NCBI RefSeq assembly: GCF_032854445.1 | Contig: NC_088301.1 | Location: 37,871,187-37,935,186 of the forward strand | Direction of reading: 5' to 3' | Source: Liolophura sinensis | Taxonomy: Eukaryota > Mollusca > Polyplacophora > Chitonida > Chitonidae | DNA length: 64,000 nucleotides | Part shown: positions 1 to 19,320 of the stretch, piece by piece | Position numbering within the stretch: position 1 is the stretch's first letter | Layout: every line of letters begins with the position of its first letter | Notes under the pieces: model-generated | What the model was told of the DNA's origin: nothing | Databases searched by the model: none | What the model saw: only the letters and a program-made list of their open reading frames with translations | Made by a program: the position numbers and the translations under genes

Positions 1-623
1 CTCTTACAACTGTTCAAAGGCACAAAAAATGAATCTTTAAAAAGCGAGCAGTGCGTCTTTCCCCATCTTGCCATTCTGGTGAGGCTCACTGAGGTGTGAC
101 AGAAGTGTGGACAGCTGTCACTGATCAACTTGCGGTAATCGTCTGCTCCCCACAAAAAGGTTATTACTTAAGAGAACAGCCATCGCAAGGCATCATGGTA
201 TACAGTTTCAGAAGATGTGTCTGTAATTATTGAGAAGGTATGCTAATCTACAAGAGGAATATGTATCCAAGATACCTAGTATCAGAAAATAAATTCTATT
301 GCTTTTACATTCTTTGGGAGCTGTTCATCGCTGAGTGATAAGGTGGTGTACCTTATTCAATACCTTATTGAATGGCGACTATAAGTAAGCAGCACTTGAT
401 TTGCCATTTTGACAGTATTAACTTTGCCAGTATGGTATGTAAGTCTGTACATAACACATTGGAAGGATGCCGGTGGACTTAGTCATACATACCGTAGATG
501 AGTTGATTGCACCAGGCATGTTTCCACAATCCATTGAACTGTCCACCATTGTGTAAGTTTCAAATTCCTGATTTTAAAATGGCATGTAAACAACTATACA
601 TTAAAACCATTATTTGTTTTCAG
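1..623. other. No gene seen; probably intron of GALE copy 1
   Basis: I see no coding exon here. The next feature is an internal GALE exon, so this stretch is most simply the 3' part of the preceding intron. The exon that should come before it, encoding the [10 protein letters not shown]-type segment, is not in the window. Confidence 0.5.
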
Positions 624-2738
624 ACTTACAACTTAGGAACTGGAAAAGGCTATTCTGTTTTGGAGATGGTGAAAGCATTTGAGAAAGCTTCAGGAAGACC
701 TGTAAGTGTTGAATTCCTCCACACATAAAGGTAACAGCTGTCATGCAAGTGAAATATGCTTGATCACAGATTGAAATGCTCTCAAATCTTGTAATAGAAG
801 CAGAATTTTGCTTCAGAAGTAACACATATTTGCATGTCATGAGCCTGGATACTTAAGAACAGTTTTACATGCCTAACAGTGTACAACATGAATTTTATTG
901 CAAATTTTTTCACAAGATTTTTTACTAGTTTTATACATATAATTTGAGTGTTTATATAATGCATATGTTAGTTTTAAAGTTACCATAATGAAGGCTATAT
1001 CAGGCAACATTTAGTGTAGAGGTACACACCTGGATCAAGCCCGGGTAAGGTCATACCAAAGACAGTAAAAATGCTACTTGCTACTGCCTCGCTTGGCCTT
1101 AAGCACTGATATAATAGAGCTTGGTGTCAGTATAATGAGATTGGGTGGGCGTCGTATCTTCGGCATAATACTTCATTGGCGGGAGCATGGACTTGCCCTG
1201 CCACAAGAAGACAGAGTATATGTACATACACCTAATGACTCCTCCTTATATGACTGAAATATTGTTAAACGGCAAGCATACATGCATACATTATGTCAGG
1301 TGTTTTTTGCGAATGTTTCGTAAGATGTACCCCAGAGCAGTAGCCATACTTGCAGTTTCTCAAGGTACCATGTAATTTGCACTTTTCGAGTTAAGTCAAC
1401 AGTTACATCCTGGTGCAAAATGGCGCCACCTGCTTTATGATATGGTAGGGCTACTTTCCTATCTTTTTGCAGGGCAATATTTAAAATCAAATGAAAGTAC
1501 AGACAGAATAAAAGATTTCAGAAGATTAATCATATCCTGTTCGAGTACTTTTCTGTATTCCACCCCTGTTTAAATTGGCAGTTTGACCCTGCTGTGCCCT
1601 AAACTTGTCTTATGTCACGTAGCAAAGTAATGTCACTCTGTTGTTGTAATGAAGTGTCTCAAAATCTTCGTATTACCTTAAAAATGTTATGAAGAGTACA
1701 TTACATTCATTGATTTGCGTCAGCTGAATTTGTGGTACTGCCCTAGAAATTAGCATTTGATTCTGAGAGCAATTTTACAGCACTGTTTGCTTTTTGCACT
1801 TTTCCTCACCAATACCAAACAGTTCTGAACCATTCACCACAACTTTTGCTGTGCACGTCTGTCGTTCATTTCACCTTTAATGCATGAGTGTTTGTCAGTT
1901 AATAACAGCTGGATAAGATATTCCAGTAATAACCTTACATGTACTTTCATGTCTCAATAAACATACATATATATTTTTTTTTTTTTTTTTTTGACAGATT
2001 CCATACAAGTTAGTGGACCGTAGATCTGGAGATGTGCCGTCATGTTATGCTGATCCAGGCACAGCAGAAAAAGAGCTGGGATGGAAGGCCACCAAAAACT
2101 TGGATGAAATGTGTATGTTTTCTTTGTACATGTGTTCTGTACGGGGTGTTGTTGTTAAAGTCCGGAGGTTTATCGGGTACCGTACCTGGCAAAAATTACT
2201 GATTTAGGCCTAACCCTCCACACATAGATATGACCATTGTCAGATAAGTGAAAGGTTCCTGAGCATGGTGTTGAATAAATAAATATTAAAAACATAAATC
2301 CATTTAGAGAAACATGCATTTTACACAATCTCCTTAGTTGGCTACAAGAGGTCAACAGAGTGTGTAAAATGTGAATATGTAAGGTTAATCGTGTCATTAA
2401 ATTAAAATCTAATTTCATTTGAAAATTTCTGTTAGTTCTCAAAATTTTCCACTTATTTACATTTAATATGGACAGAAATGAAAATCTGTAAAATTCTGAA
2501 GAAGGTAGTCGGATACACTTTCAAGAGAATTTATTAATGGATTAGTTATGTTATTACATGTACATTGAAGTTTTAACAGAACACATATATATCTAGCTGA
2601 ACTAGGAGAACTTTGAACGTGCAAGGACTGGTTTCCAAGCATTGACCTGTTGTCCTTTTTTCTCCAGGTGCAGATTTGTGGCGCTGGCAGTCATTGAACC
2701 CAAATGGATTTCAGACAAAATCTACAGGTGCAAGTTAA
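624..2738 (+). CDS. GALE: UDP-galactose 4-epimerase copy 1, last three exons (5' end outside the window)
   Basis: These are the C-terminal exons of a UDP-glucose/UDP-galactose 4-epimerase, the Leloir-pathway enzyme of the cytosol. Exons are 624-701 (acceptor ttttcag, donor gtaagt), 1998-2112 (donor gtatgt) and 2668-2738, ending in TAA. They read in one frame as [20 protein letters not shown], then an [13 protein letters not shown] segment, then [14 protein letters not shown], then [13 protein letters not shown]. This is the substrate-binding C-terminal part of the family. Exon lengths of the first two (78 and 115 bp) and all intron phases equal those of the complete copy at 11725-18556, so the two are tandem duplicates. 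The tail after the shared GFQ differs: TKSTGAS here and VVNGK in copy 2. No stop or frameshift is seen, so this copy looks functional as far as it is visible. Confidence 0.93.
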
Positions 2739-5265
2739 TTAATGTGAACATTAGTAGAAAACTTATTGGTGATAATCTTCTCATCTCATGCCCGAGCCAT
2801 AATTCTCTGAACTAATTTACACCTAGAATGGAAACTTTATTTAGATGTTTGTTTTGAGTACAGTATCTTGATTTTTTGTGTTTCTTTTGCTAAATAAATT
2901 ACATGTATAACACTTTCCTGGTAAGAAAATGGTGGAAAATGAGTATAATTTTTATTATGAAGCAAACAGAAAAACTTTTATTTGGGAAATCTTACAATAT
3001 TTTAGTTTCAAGGACAGAAGGTTTAAGAAATGGGATTAACAACACTCTCTTACAATGCTATGACAATAGCTGGAAATACTGTGTGACATGACTTCCCATG
3101 TTCCCAGTTACATATACACTGTATACTAGTCTTATGTATTTCATTTCAAGTAAGACTTAAAAAGTCTCTTTTTTTTTTTTTTGCATGTAAGAATTGTATA
3201 TTGGACAATTATTTGAGACTGAGCTTGGTTTATTGTTATTTTTTGTTGATGATATGGGATTTCATAGTTTGTCACAGGGTGATTTAAAGTTGAAAAAGCA
3301 TTAAAATTACAAAATCGTCTTTAAATTTTTATTCATTGACATATTTTTACATTTTGAAAGGTGTCATAATACTTCTGTGTAGTTCTAGGTTTGCCATATC
3401 ATCCACACATCATCACTAATTTAAAATTTGTCTGGTACCATTATGTACAGTATTATTGTTGGTATTTATAAACCCTGTAGAACTGGCACTATTTCATGGG
3501 AATACTTTAATGTTTACATTGCAGTTTTAAGATTTTGAACACTGAAAACTAAGGAAGGTTATATTTTAGACTGATTTACATAAATTATTCCATGCCGACT
3601 GAAATGAAATGTGGGAAATTTTGGAAATAGGAAGCTTGTTATCATTCCATCATCACTTGGTTTGAAACAGTCTTCCAAATCATAGCCAGAATCATTAATA
3701 TTTGTAGATTTGTTTCAAGATTAAAACTGTATTTCTTCCATATTTTTAAGTGCTTTGAAATAATATATATAGACATTATCTTTGTTACACTATAATTTTT
3801 TTTTATATGCAGACTGGCATTATTTTGTTGTAATGTAAAGTCAACGATTTGTAATAGTATTCTTGGGGTGTTGAAATCCATTTTAAAAACTGATCATTGT
3901 GGCTTGCTCATATCACTTCTAGTTGATTTGTAGCATACATCATTTAATTCTTGAAAGTATCCAGAAATAGTGAAATGTAGTCTTGTAAAATGACCCTAAA
4001 CATGCCTTTTATTCTGATTTCTCTTGGTGTTCTTTTCTCTTGGTTGTTCTGAACACCATTGTAACAACATAATTTTATGAAGCCTGGAATGTCCCAGTAA
4101 AGCTTTATTTTGACGAACAAATTACAATGTGTGAATGTGCATAATATAACCTTGGAATCTTTACATTGAAATAGGAGGGATAATTGTGCATATTGACATA
4201 GATGTAGTTTATAGACAAATTTCTTAAACTTTGTGATTTTGGAACTTCATTATTTATAGTGGGAAAAGTGTAAGGTTTGATTTCATAGGATTTCAATTCT
4301 GTAATAAATGTGTTTCCTTTTCATCTACATGTGTAGGGGATTATATTTTGGTGAATGTTTGGTTTGTTACCACATTGATTTACAATTTTCATCAAATGTC
4401 TTGCATGAGATTATGAAATTTCTGCTAAATAGCAATACTTCTGTGTGTATACAGTAATTTATAAACAATTGTTTTTGTAGTCCTTAAAGTTATGATTAGT
4501 GGTGAATATGACTGCAATAAAAAAAATCTTAAGGTTCCCTGTTCACAGCCTTTTTGTGACAAACATGAGATGACACGATTTCTGCAATATTTATGAACAA
4601 AGAATTGCATTCAGTTAACCGTTAAGTATTTAACTTGCACAAACATGTGCATATTCATTTACAGAAATTAAATTGCTGTGAGAGAAAATCAACTTCTATG
4701 ACAGTTTTTGCAATCTGAATGCATCATTTATCCTAAGCCAAAGAATAATACATTTATCTTGCTTTTAGTACAACACCCACCATACAGTTGAATTAACTGT
4801 GCTGAAAATCACTTTTTCATTGACTCGGTTGGCATTGTGTATGCTTGGGTTTTCCTCAATGGGCTCAAACGTTGCCAGGGTTTCAGAACACAAAATAACC
4901 TCTGGATTACAATTTATCATGCTGCAAAAATTCATATTTGTGAAGGTTGAGGGAATGTAGAAGAATGTAAACAAGGGTGCCAAATGCCTTCACCTTTAGG
5001 CTTTTTTCTTGTATTTTACCGGTTAAAGCATAGAAAAACAAAAACGACTTTATTTTGTTGAGGGTGGTAGATATGGAGATCACATGCATGTACGTCATCA
5101 TACTTTCATGGTGGGCCTTTACGTAGGGATCAATTGATGTTAAAAGATGCATAATTTCTGGAGTTTAATTTATATCAATAAATAGTAAAGTTTAACTTTA
5201 CAACAAGGTGTTCTGCTCATTGCTTAATTTTGTTTTCGTGTCCTGGTGAAGCGCACGATAGCCTT
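2739..5265. other. 3' UTR and intergenic sequence, no gene seen
   Basis: This is AT-rich sequence with only short chance ORFs of 80 codons or fewer. Part is probably the 3' UTR of GALE copy 1. I see no conserved protein, tRNA or clear repeat. Confidence 0.45.
2893..2898 (+). terminator. Possible polyadenylation signal of GALE copy 1
   Basis: AATAAA lies 155 bases after the stop codon. Other AATAAA-like hexamers occur further down (for example near 4300 and 5180), so the real 3' end is not fixed by sequence alone. Confidence 0.3.
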
Positions 5266-5830
5266 TCAGTAGTCTTTCTTGTACGACTTCAGGCTGTCTT
5301 GCTCTACCCCTTCCTTACTACGAGCTTGGTGACTCGCTTGCCAAGCGGCCTTATGACTTAGAGGCCTTATGACTTTTACAGCAGAGACTGAAAGATATAT
5401 ATCCACCTGGCTGGATTTAAACCTGGCTGAACCCGTGACTAGGGGATGTATATCCATTGTGTTGAATTAGATCGCCACTTTGGATACATGAACAGTTGCA
5501 ATCAAAGCGCAAAGGAGATACATATTTTATTATGGACAACTTATATTCTAGCATAATACACGGTTTGAATACTGATTTCACTCAGTCGCCTAAAACATTC
5601 CTTGGGTCTTTCCTGCATCATTGAAAACTGCTGACTGCTTCTCTTTGTCTGATTCAATCCTATTTTCTACTTCATATACTTTCTTAGTTGTTTGGTAGTT
5701 TGTGTTAAACGTCGTTTTGGGAATTGACCGTGCGACGTCCTTATTGGTTGACGGCTGGTATATGAATGTCTGTTTCGACGCATATATTATATTGGAAGCC
5801 AATCACATGTGAAATCGCAAGTTCGAATCC
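5266..5830 (+). repeat. Dispersed repeat, end region of the RT element at 51.7-53.6 kb
   Basis: This stretch resembles the reverse complement of about 51930-52320, by eye roughly three quarters identical over long blocks. Shared landmarks in order are a block containing GAATTAGATCG, one containing GCAATCAAAGCGCAA, one containing AATACTGATTTCACTCA, and one containing GACTGCTTCTCTTT followed by ACTTCATATACTTTCTTAGT. It is therefore the same family in the opposite orientation. Conceptual translations of both copies share short stretches but carry stops, so no protein is claimed. Confidence 0.7.
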
Positions 5831-8800
5831 AACTACAAATCCCATTGTTTCCGCCACGAATTCGAGAAAAAAAATCGTAAGGTAATTGGAAGGAGTCGTG
5901 CTTTTCCCTGGGCCATGATCCAGTTTGCTGTCTGTATAAACCAGCAGAAAGAGGAACCTCTTCCAATGGTTAAGATTGGTTGAAAACATTGCTGCATCTG
6001 GATCAGCACCGGCATTTTACCGGCACCAATCCATTACATACTGGTCGCAAGGCGGACCTTGGCGGTATCACGTTTTAGTTTTTTTTTTAAACCATGCGCA
6101 ACTTCACCACTGCGAGATACGACACAAGAGTATTGTCCCTTTGTCTGTAGTGGAGGATTAAAAAGTCATCACCGAAGGAGATTTGCGCCATCAGAGTGTC
6201 TTCTTAGTTGTGAATATTAATCAACAAAATTTGCTTATTACTAACAAGGCCTCGGGCTCAGGGGCGACTGAAGGCAAAATGCAGGACTCTTTGGCGACTG
6301 GAGGCATCTCGGAGCAACTTAGTTGCGGCGTGAGGTAACATTTACGTAAGGAACATTTACTGTTTCACACGGGCATTAAGTCTTCCCTAGCATAAATCGA
6401 TGTCAACCTCATATTCCTACAAATTAATTAACCTGTTCTCAGGTTGGCCTAACCCAAAATAGTCCCTAGCAATAACAGATTGACAAAAAAGGACATTTCC
6501 GGGGACTATACCCTACTGCGGCCACCATCTCGATAACTTACGAACTGCTATGGTATAGACACAGCAGTGATTGTCATGGATCTTTTTGGATCTGCGAATC
6601 TCACAACAGGCTATAGTTAATTAGAGACCACACGGTTGACGTTTTTTTTTATTATTATTTAGAGAACTGCGTTGCTCGATAAGAGTTACCCACTCCGCAA
6701 ATGGAAGCAAATCGGGCGTTGGTTTTAGTCGATCTAAGCTGACTTGTTACCACCGACAACTGCCGTCAAAGCAGTTGCTCGAATTTGAACATGTTTTACT
6801 TTTCTGCGAATCGAAGCATCCAGTTGTAACCAGTTTCGTCGATCTACGTGAGTTTGTGCCCAGCGGCTTAGAGTTGCCCATGATGGCAAGGTTTTGTCAA
6901 ACTTTTCGACATAAGCATGATGCTATAGATCGACTTTATCTATAGTTGAACCCAGCTGCATTCGATCGCAAGTCTACCTATATACATCCGGCTTTAAATA
7001 TTCGGTGTCAAAAGCATGATATTAATTGAACCAATTAACACCTCGTGTGCCAGATCAAATGAACAAAAGCAGACCCAACAGATATTCGGTTCCAGTTAGT
7101 TTACAAGTACATGTCACCTTTTATGTCATGCCCCCCAGCGTCGGAGTCGGTGTCCAATAACATGGCAGATAATCTATTAACAAAATATTAACGGTGGTAT
7201 CTTAAAAAGTACGCATGTATTAAGGTCAGGTTTTGCACACATGTAGAGCACAATAACACGAGGGTGATATTCTTACCTTATAAATACAGTAAATTACAAA
7301 ATTCATGATTTAGTGTATTGTGTATTAGAATCAATGTTAAAAGTAAATGTTAGGGATGATATCTCAAAATGTACAGTATGTAGATGGAGTATGAAGTTTT
7401 ACATAGGCCTACATGTAAAGCACAAAAACACGAGAGGGATGTTCCTTAGTTGATGCGTTATATAAATTACCAAATTCACGGCTTCAGAACTATGTAGTGA
7501 GCTGAAGGTTTGCATTTTTGTGTCTCCTACAGTTGAGCTCTGGTTATCAAATTTAAGTTGTTCAACAAAGTCAACATAAATTCCCTGCTGGATTCAATTC
7601 ACAGTTCATGTTTCCATGCGATTGAAAAGCTTGCCGGGCATGCAAAAGTGTAATGCAAAGTGTAAACGCCCTCTGAGTGAAAGTTGAGAATGTCGCTGAA
7701 TGGCGTCTTTACATGAAAATGTCCCCAAATTCAGATAAATGCAGATCCTGAATGCAATATGGGATTTCTTGGTATAAAAACAATTGCTACTATTATGGTG
7801 ATTTAGTCGTAGCCGTTTATATAGGCCATACGCAGAATTTAAAACATCGCCATTTACTTTGATTAGAATAAACATATACAGTGTGGATCTTATTATTAAC
7901 TTATTCGTATATTTCACAGATAGTTCTCGTTCTTGCGGCTGCGGCTTTGAGTCAGGGAATTTGACTGGAATGTATGTGGTTTCCTCTACACATAAAACAT
8001 GCATCGTTCCCTTATCAGCCAGCATTCAGCATGGAATTTGCATGTAGCTTTACCCACTCTGACCATGTGCGTGGTACCTTGTTGACATTGTGATCGAAAA
8101 ACAATAATCAAATAAATAAATGACTAAATAAATAAATAAATAAATCACTACACAAATTCACAAATATTAATTTGGAACGTCATAACCTTCAAATATGCAT
8201 ATATCTCCCTTTTATGAATGCAAATTATAGTGAATGTACAATTTCACTTTCGATCAATTAACTTTTGAAAAGAGAGATGTATATGTAAAATGTATGTATT
8301 TTCATAAAACTGGTATATGCACACTATAGCGGGATGTGGACTTGATATTATTTTGAATTGGCGTCTGAGAAAATTAAAAAGCAGTGAGGGTGGGATGGGT
8401 GTTGGGGGGGGGGGGGTATGCAAAGCACATTTCGCGAAGTTGCAAGGGCCATATATTTTTTTTAATAGACTGAAAGTATTTACTTTGGGCGAGGAAGCGG
8501 GCCATAGGGTCCCGATAGCTTCGCGGCTCTAGATTGCCATACAGACGAGTTTTAGTCATTAAATGTTAATTAGGCTATACACCTGTATCTCAGGCATTAT
8601 TCTTTAATTAAATCACCCTAAAATCACCGCTGACTTTGAAATGACGAGAAAAAATAAGCGACTTCTAAACCAAATGCCTTTTGTGAGTTTCTGAGACCTG
8701 GGAGATGTTGGCTTTCACAACAGAACTTGTTGACATATTACTTGCGGACATTAAATCTATCTGTATTAGAGCAGTTACAAAATGGAATAATATGTAAGTA

Positions 8801-9803
8801 AACAAATCATCAATTAGCAAAAAAGAAATGGCGAAAAAAGAGGGAAAGAAACCTCTTTTACAAACATTATTGGAATAGAGCAGTAACGCTCAGTGGGAAG
8901 AGATACATAATATGAGCAAGTTGCTGTACGGCGAGTATGTTTATTTATTTATTTACGTGATACTCAATAATGTTTTAGGTGTTTAGGTTATTTTATGGAT
9001 TTAGGAATCCTACATGTCATATATCCGTTGGAAATCTCAATCTACACGCACCTCACCATGTACTTTGTATCGCCCCAGCCCTCCCAAGTGCTGCTTAATG
9101 TTCTAAAGTATATTTTCAAACCTAGTATTTAGGCAATTTGGTATGCATTACAATCAGGCTTTAGTAATTTTGAAATATGACCTTTGAAGGATCGACGCCT
9201 TAAACTAAAGCCTCAACTGAGCCTCGTTAACGTGGATTCATACATGAGACCTCGATGCTTAAATGTTATTGGCGTGCCAATATTATGTTGGCCAGGTTAG
9301 TAAATATATCAAATATATATAATCTAAGTATTACATATCCCTTTGTTAAATCTCAGAGTATTATGTACTAGAAAGACAAACAGTAATATTATTTCCTGAT
9401 AGATTTCGAGAGTCGAGACATCCAATTTACACTGTAACGTATTTTTAACATTTTTAATGTTATACATAAAACAGGTTTTAAGCATTTTAAATATAGGTAC
9501 GTGTTACAGCCAAAGGCAATTTCCCGACTGGAGAATTTAATAATGATCGCTTAGAACTCAGATCGAGAGAACAAAGGAGTTACAAATAAATGTGGGTAAA
9601 GATTTGTTTTGTTGACTCCCTTGTTTGTGTTGCCGTTTGAACATGTGGACAGAGACCCGGCCAAACGTAAACACACCTGGGCTGAAGCCTTCTATAGGAA
9701 AAAACGCCATGATAGATGTTTGCACTTAACAAGGAGGAAGCCGTCTCCTTACAACAGAGATGAAAACTATGGAACAGCAGACGCAACAAAACCCAGCTAC
9801 TAG
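5831..9803. other. Intergenic sequence, no supported gene
   Basis: The longest ORF is 139 codons (7606-8025, minus strand). It shows no recognisable domain and no splice context, so I do not call it a gene. There is a (TAAA)n stretch near 8113-8150, a run of 13 G at 8404-8416, and a short TTTATTTATTTATTTA stretch near 8939 that may be a worn SINE tail. Confidence 0.45.
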
Positions 9804-9870
9804 TTGATTTATTTGTTTATTAGATTGGTGTTTAACGCTATACTCAAGAATTTCTCGCTTATATATGGTC
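9804..9870 (-). repeat. SINE tail fragment, reverse orientation
   Basis: The stretch reads TTTATTTG..., ATTGGTGTTTAACGC, then ACTCAAGAATTTCTC. That is a diverged reverse complement of the tail shared by the better SINE copies (for example 51090-51166). Confidence 0.5.
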
Positions 9871-11724
9871 AGTTTTACGGTTGGAGACTACCTGTTAAAC
9901 TGCCAGCTACAACTTGTGTGCTTTTCCCTTTCCCTTTTGGCCGCCGAAAGACTTTTGGGTCGCACGGTGACTCCCTGTTGTCTACAACGTTAGGCATGGG
10001 TATACAATGTATACTATTGTGTAATTAACGCAATGTAAGCTTAGTGGGAAGTCACCTTCGTCTGCCATATATTCAACTGCCGCCTTTTGCTTTAGTCATG
10101 CCATTCCGCCAATAATGCAGTTACACGTGGATCAACTACTATATAGTGAAACAGTGTATATATGTAATTAAAAACGTGTAAATGGTGTAATTAAAAACAT
10201 ATAAATGGTGTAATTGCATAACATATATATTATGCGCATTTCATACAAAAGAGTTATGTAAGCCAACACTTAAGTTAGAACTTAGAAACAGGTTATTTTC
10301 TCGAAACTACAAGTTGTGCCAACCGGCTGCCATAGAAACTGCTCAGCCGTGGCGTTGTGAGCGCAAGTGGGACAGATACATACGGGATCGTAAGCGTGAT
10401 GTCAGCATATACAAAACACAAGAGCATACGTGTACACATCATGTCAACAGTTACCATCGAATAGAGGTTATACTGGACTCAGTGTGAAGACAATTTCCTA
10501 AGGTAAGAATAACTACCTGAATTATGCATACACTTCATCATACTTCCTTAGAAACACAATTCTAGTATAGAATGATAAAGGAAATGATCTGATAAAGAAG
10601 GCTACATCTTTAGCGATGCATTTTTTCAGCACAGTGCACATGGACACTCATAAGATTATCTAACGTGTCCATTCTGTATGGGTGAGTAATTGCATAGTTA
10701 TATAACATATACGCCTAAGACTTTTTATATGTGTTCTGTACCCAGAAACCTGATCGTTGTCTTATGCGTGCATTAAGGTAGAGAGAAAAAATCATTAACC
10801 ACCTAAGCCTATAGGGGGGAGGAGAAATGGTGGGCTGACTAACATATATATTTGCCGATCCTAAATGCGTCTATATCCGGTAGTACAGTTTAACGCAGAT
10901 CAAAAATACGTACTCGGGATATGACCAGTAGAGGAATTTGTTTTTGTAATACATCTGTATTTCACAAAAAAGATGTGATTTCACTGTACAGTACTGTATC
11001 CATGAAGACATCGATGAACGCCCAAACCCACGTCATCTTAATGTCTTTTTGTGAAATGTCTGTATTGTGTATATTGTGTGTGCACGTTATTTTTAGCCTG
11101 TGTACTATATCCCCTCAACCATCTTCTATATATTTAACGACAAGTGTGAAAAGCAACATGCAACAAATTATTTCATTTCAAGACATGGTGCTTGATAAGT
11201 TTTGCACAATGATGAAGTTTAAATGCTGTATATAGAACAAAAAAAATACTAAACTAGAGGTCAAAGGTCAGGACTGTTATAAGCTACTAAAAAACATTTA
11301 CATGAATAGTTAAAATAAAACCCGCACTGAGGTAGCCTAAATTGACAGAAGGCCGTATTTCATCGTCTGACCATCATCTGCTAATTATGCAAAAGTCTTA
11401 TTATATGTCTCACTCTTGCAATACAAATCTGGTCATTCTTTGTAGAAATTCCTTCTTTTTTACATATTTTCTTTTCTTTTTGGTAGAATGGGTTTGTGGG
11501 CAATCGTCAGTCTCAAAATCTGGAAATACATGTGTTTGAATTTCTTATTATAGCGAAACGCGCCCATCAAGAAAAGCATGTAGTGCAGGTTTAACGTGCC
11601 TCGCCAAACGTTTGTCAGTATCATAAAAAAAAACCCAACTATATACTTCCTTTTCTAGAATTATGTGTAAAATCCGCCTTTCGTTTGTTGTAGCTCTGTA
11701 TCACTTTCGCATTAGGGCAGTACT
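9871..11724. other. Intergenic or upstream region of GALE copy 2
   Basis: No coding exon is recognised. A 104-codon ORF at 10921-11235 is low-complexity in feel and has no family signature. The sequence just before the GALE start contains TTTGTTGTAG at about 11684-11693. This could be an acceptor for a 5' UTR exon, so the transcription start may lie further upstream. Confidence 0.4.
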
Positions 11725-18556
<6,832 letters not shown>

Positions 18557-18660
18557 CGTCTTTCTTGGACTAACAAAGAGCTGGCATATTACCTGAATGC
18601 AAGCGCATGGTCGATCCATCAGCTCCTGAAGCTTGAATAGCAATTAAAATAACTGATGCA

Positions 18661-18666
18661 AATAAA
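18661..18666 (+). terminator. Polyadenylation signal of GALE copy 2
   Basis: AATAAA lies 105 bases after the stop codon TGA at 18554-18556. It is the first canonical hexamer after the gene. Confidence 0.6.
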
Positions 18667-18669
18667 AAA

Positions 18670-19158
18670 TACTTTAAACTTCAAATGGTTGCGTCTATTA
18701 TTATTTTTTTGACACGCTAGAAGTCACTCCCCTCTCTAGGTCTATTTGTGTTGTTTAGGGTTTTAAAACACTGAAACACATGATATAGGTGAGCACTCAG
18801 CTTTCACCAAGAACTTCACACTTCATCCATAACTTTTCGGCAGTTCTAAATTGAGGAATTCCCCTTCGACAAGAGCGATATTTTGTGTTACGTCCCTTGA
18901 ATATTAAACTACTTGCTTGCTGGTCCTCATACGCAACATGGATCTGGAATTGTGACCTTGACAATGGCGACGCGGATTTTTCTTCTCTTTCCTCTCCACT
19001 TCTTGCGCTACCACTAGCAAAAACTTTGTTTCCTCCGACTGACCATGCCGGTAGTACTTTTAGTACGTTGCAATCTAGGAAAGGAATTCAGACTATCCTA
19101 AACCTTACCAGTGAACTTTGCTTTTATGACACAGCGGTGATGATATTAATTTATATGT
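18670..19158. other. Intergenic, no supported gene
   Basis: A 95-codon ORF (18885-19172) has no recognised domain. It could be chance or part of a poorly defined gene that includes the exon-like segment at 20821. Confidence 0.35.
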
Positions 19159-19320
19159 ATTTATTTATCTGAATGATGTTTAACACCATAGTCAAGAATA
19201 GTTCACTTATATGACAACGGTCATATTATGGTGGGAGGAAATCGACCACAGCCCGGAGAAAACTCTTGACCATCCGCAGGTTGGTAGCATACCTTCCCAT
19301 ATATGACCAGAGAGGTCAAA
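19159..19320 (-). repeat. SINE copy, reverse orientation
   Basis: Reads as a reverse complement of the family. TTTATTTATC comes first, then GTTTAACACCATAGTCAAGAATAG, then the body with GACCATCCGCAGGTTG and ACCTTCCCAT. The tRNA-like head is missing. Confidence 0.7.

Noticed and set aside
507-728. 73-codon ORF around the first GALE exon
   Set aside because: It starts at a TTG in intron sequence and runs through the splice donor. Only 624-701 is coding.
1015-1200. Stretch resembling a dispersed repeat (CTGCCTCGCTTGG, CATAATACTTCATTGGCGG)
   Set aside because: It felt familiar, but there is no second copy in the window to support it.
7606-8025. 139-codon minus-strand ORF, and on the + strand an AG followed by a signal-peptide-like LVLVLAAAALS reading near 7920
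   Set aside because: The ORF has no recognisable family or splice context, and the + reading stops after about 14 residues. Both are probably chance.
10921-11235. 104-codon + strand ORF
   Set aside because: No signature, biased composition and no exon borders.
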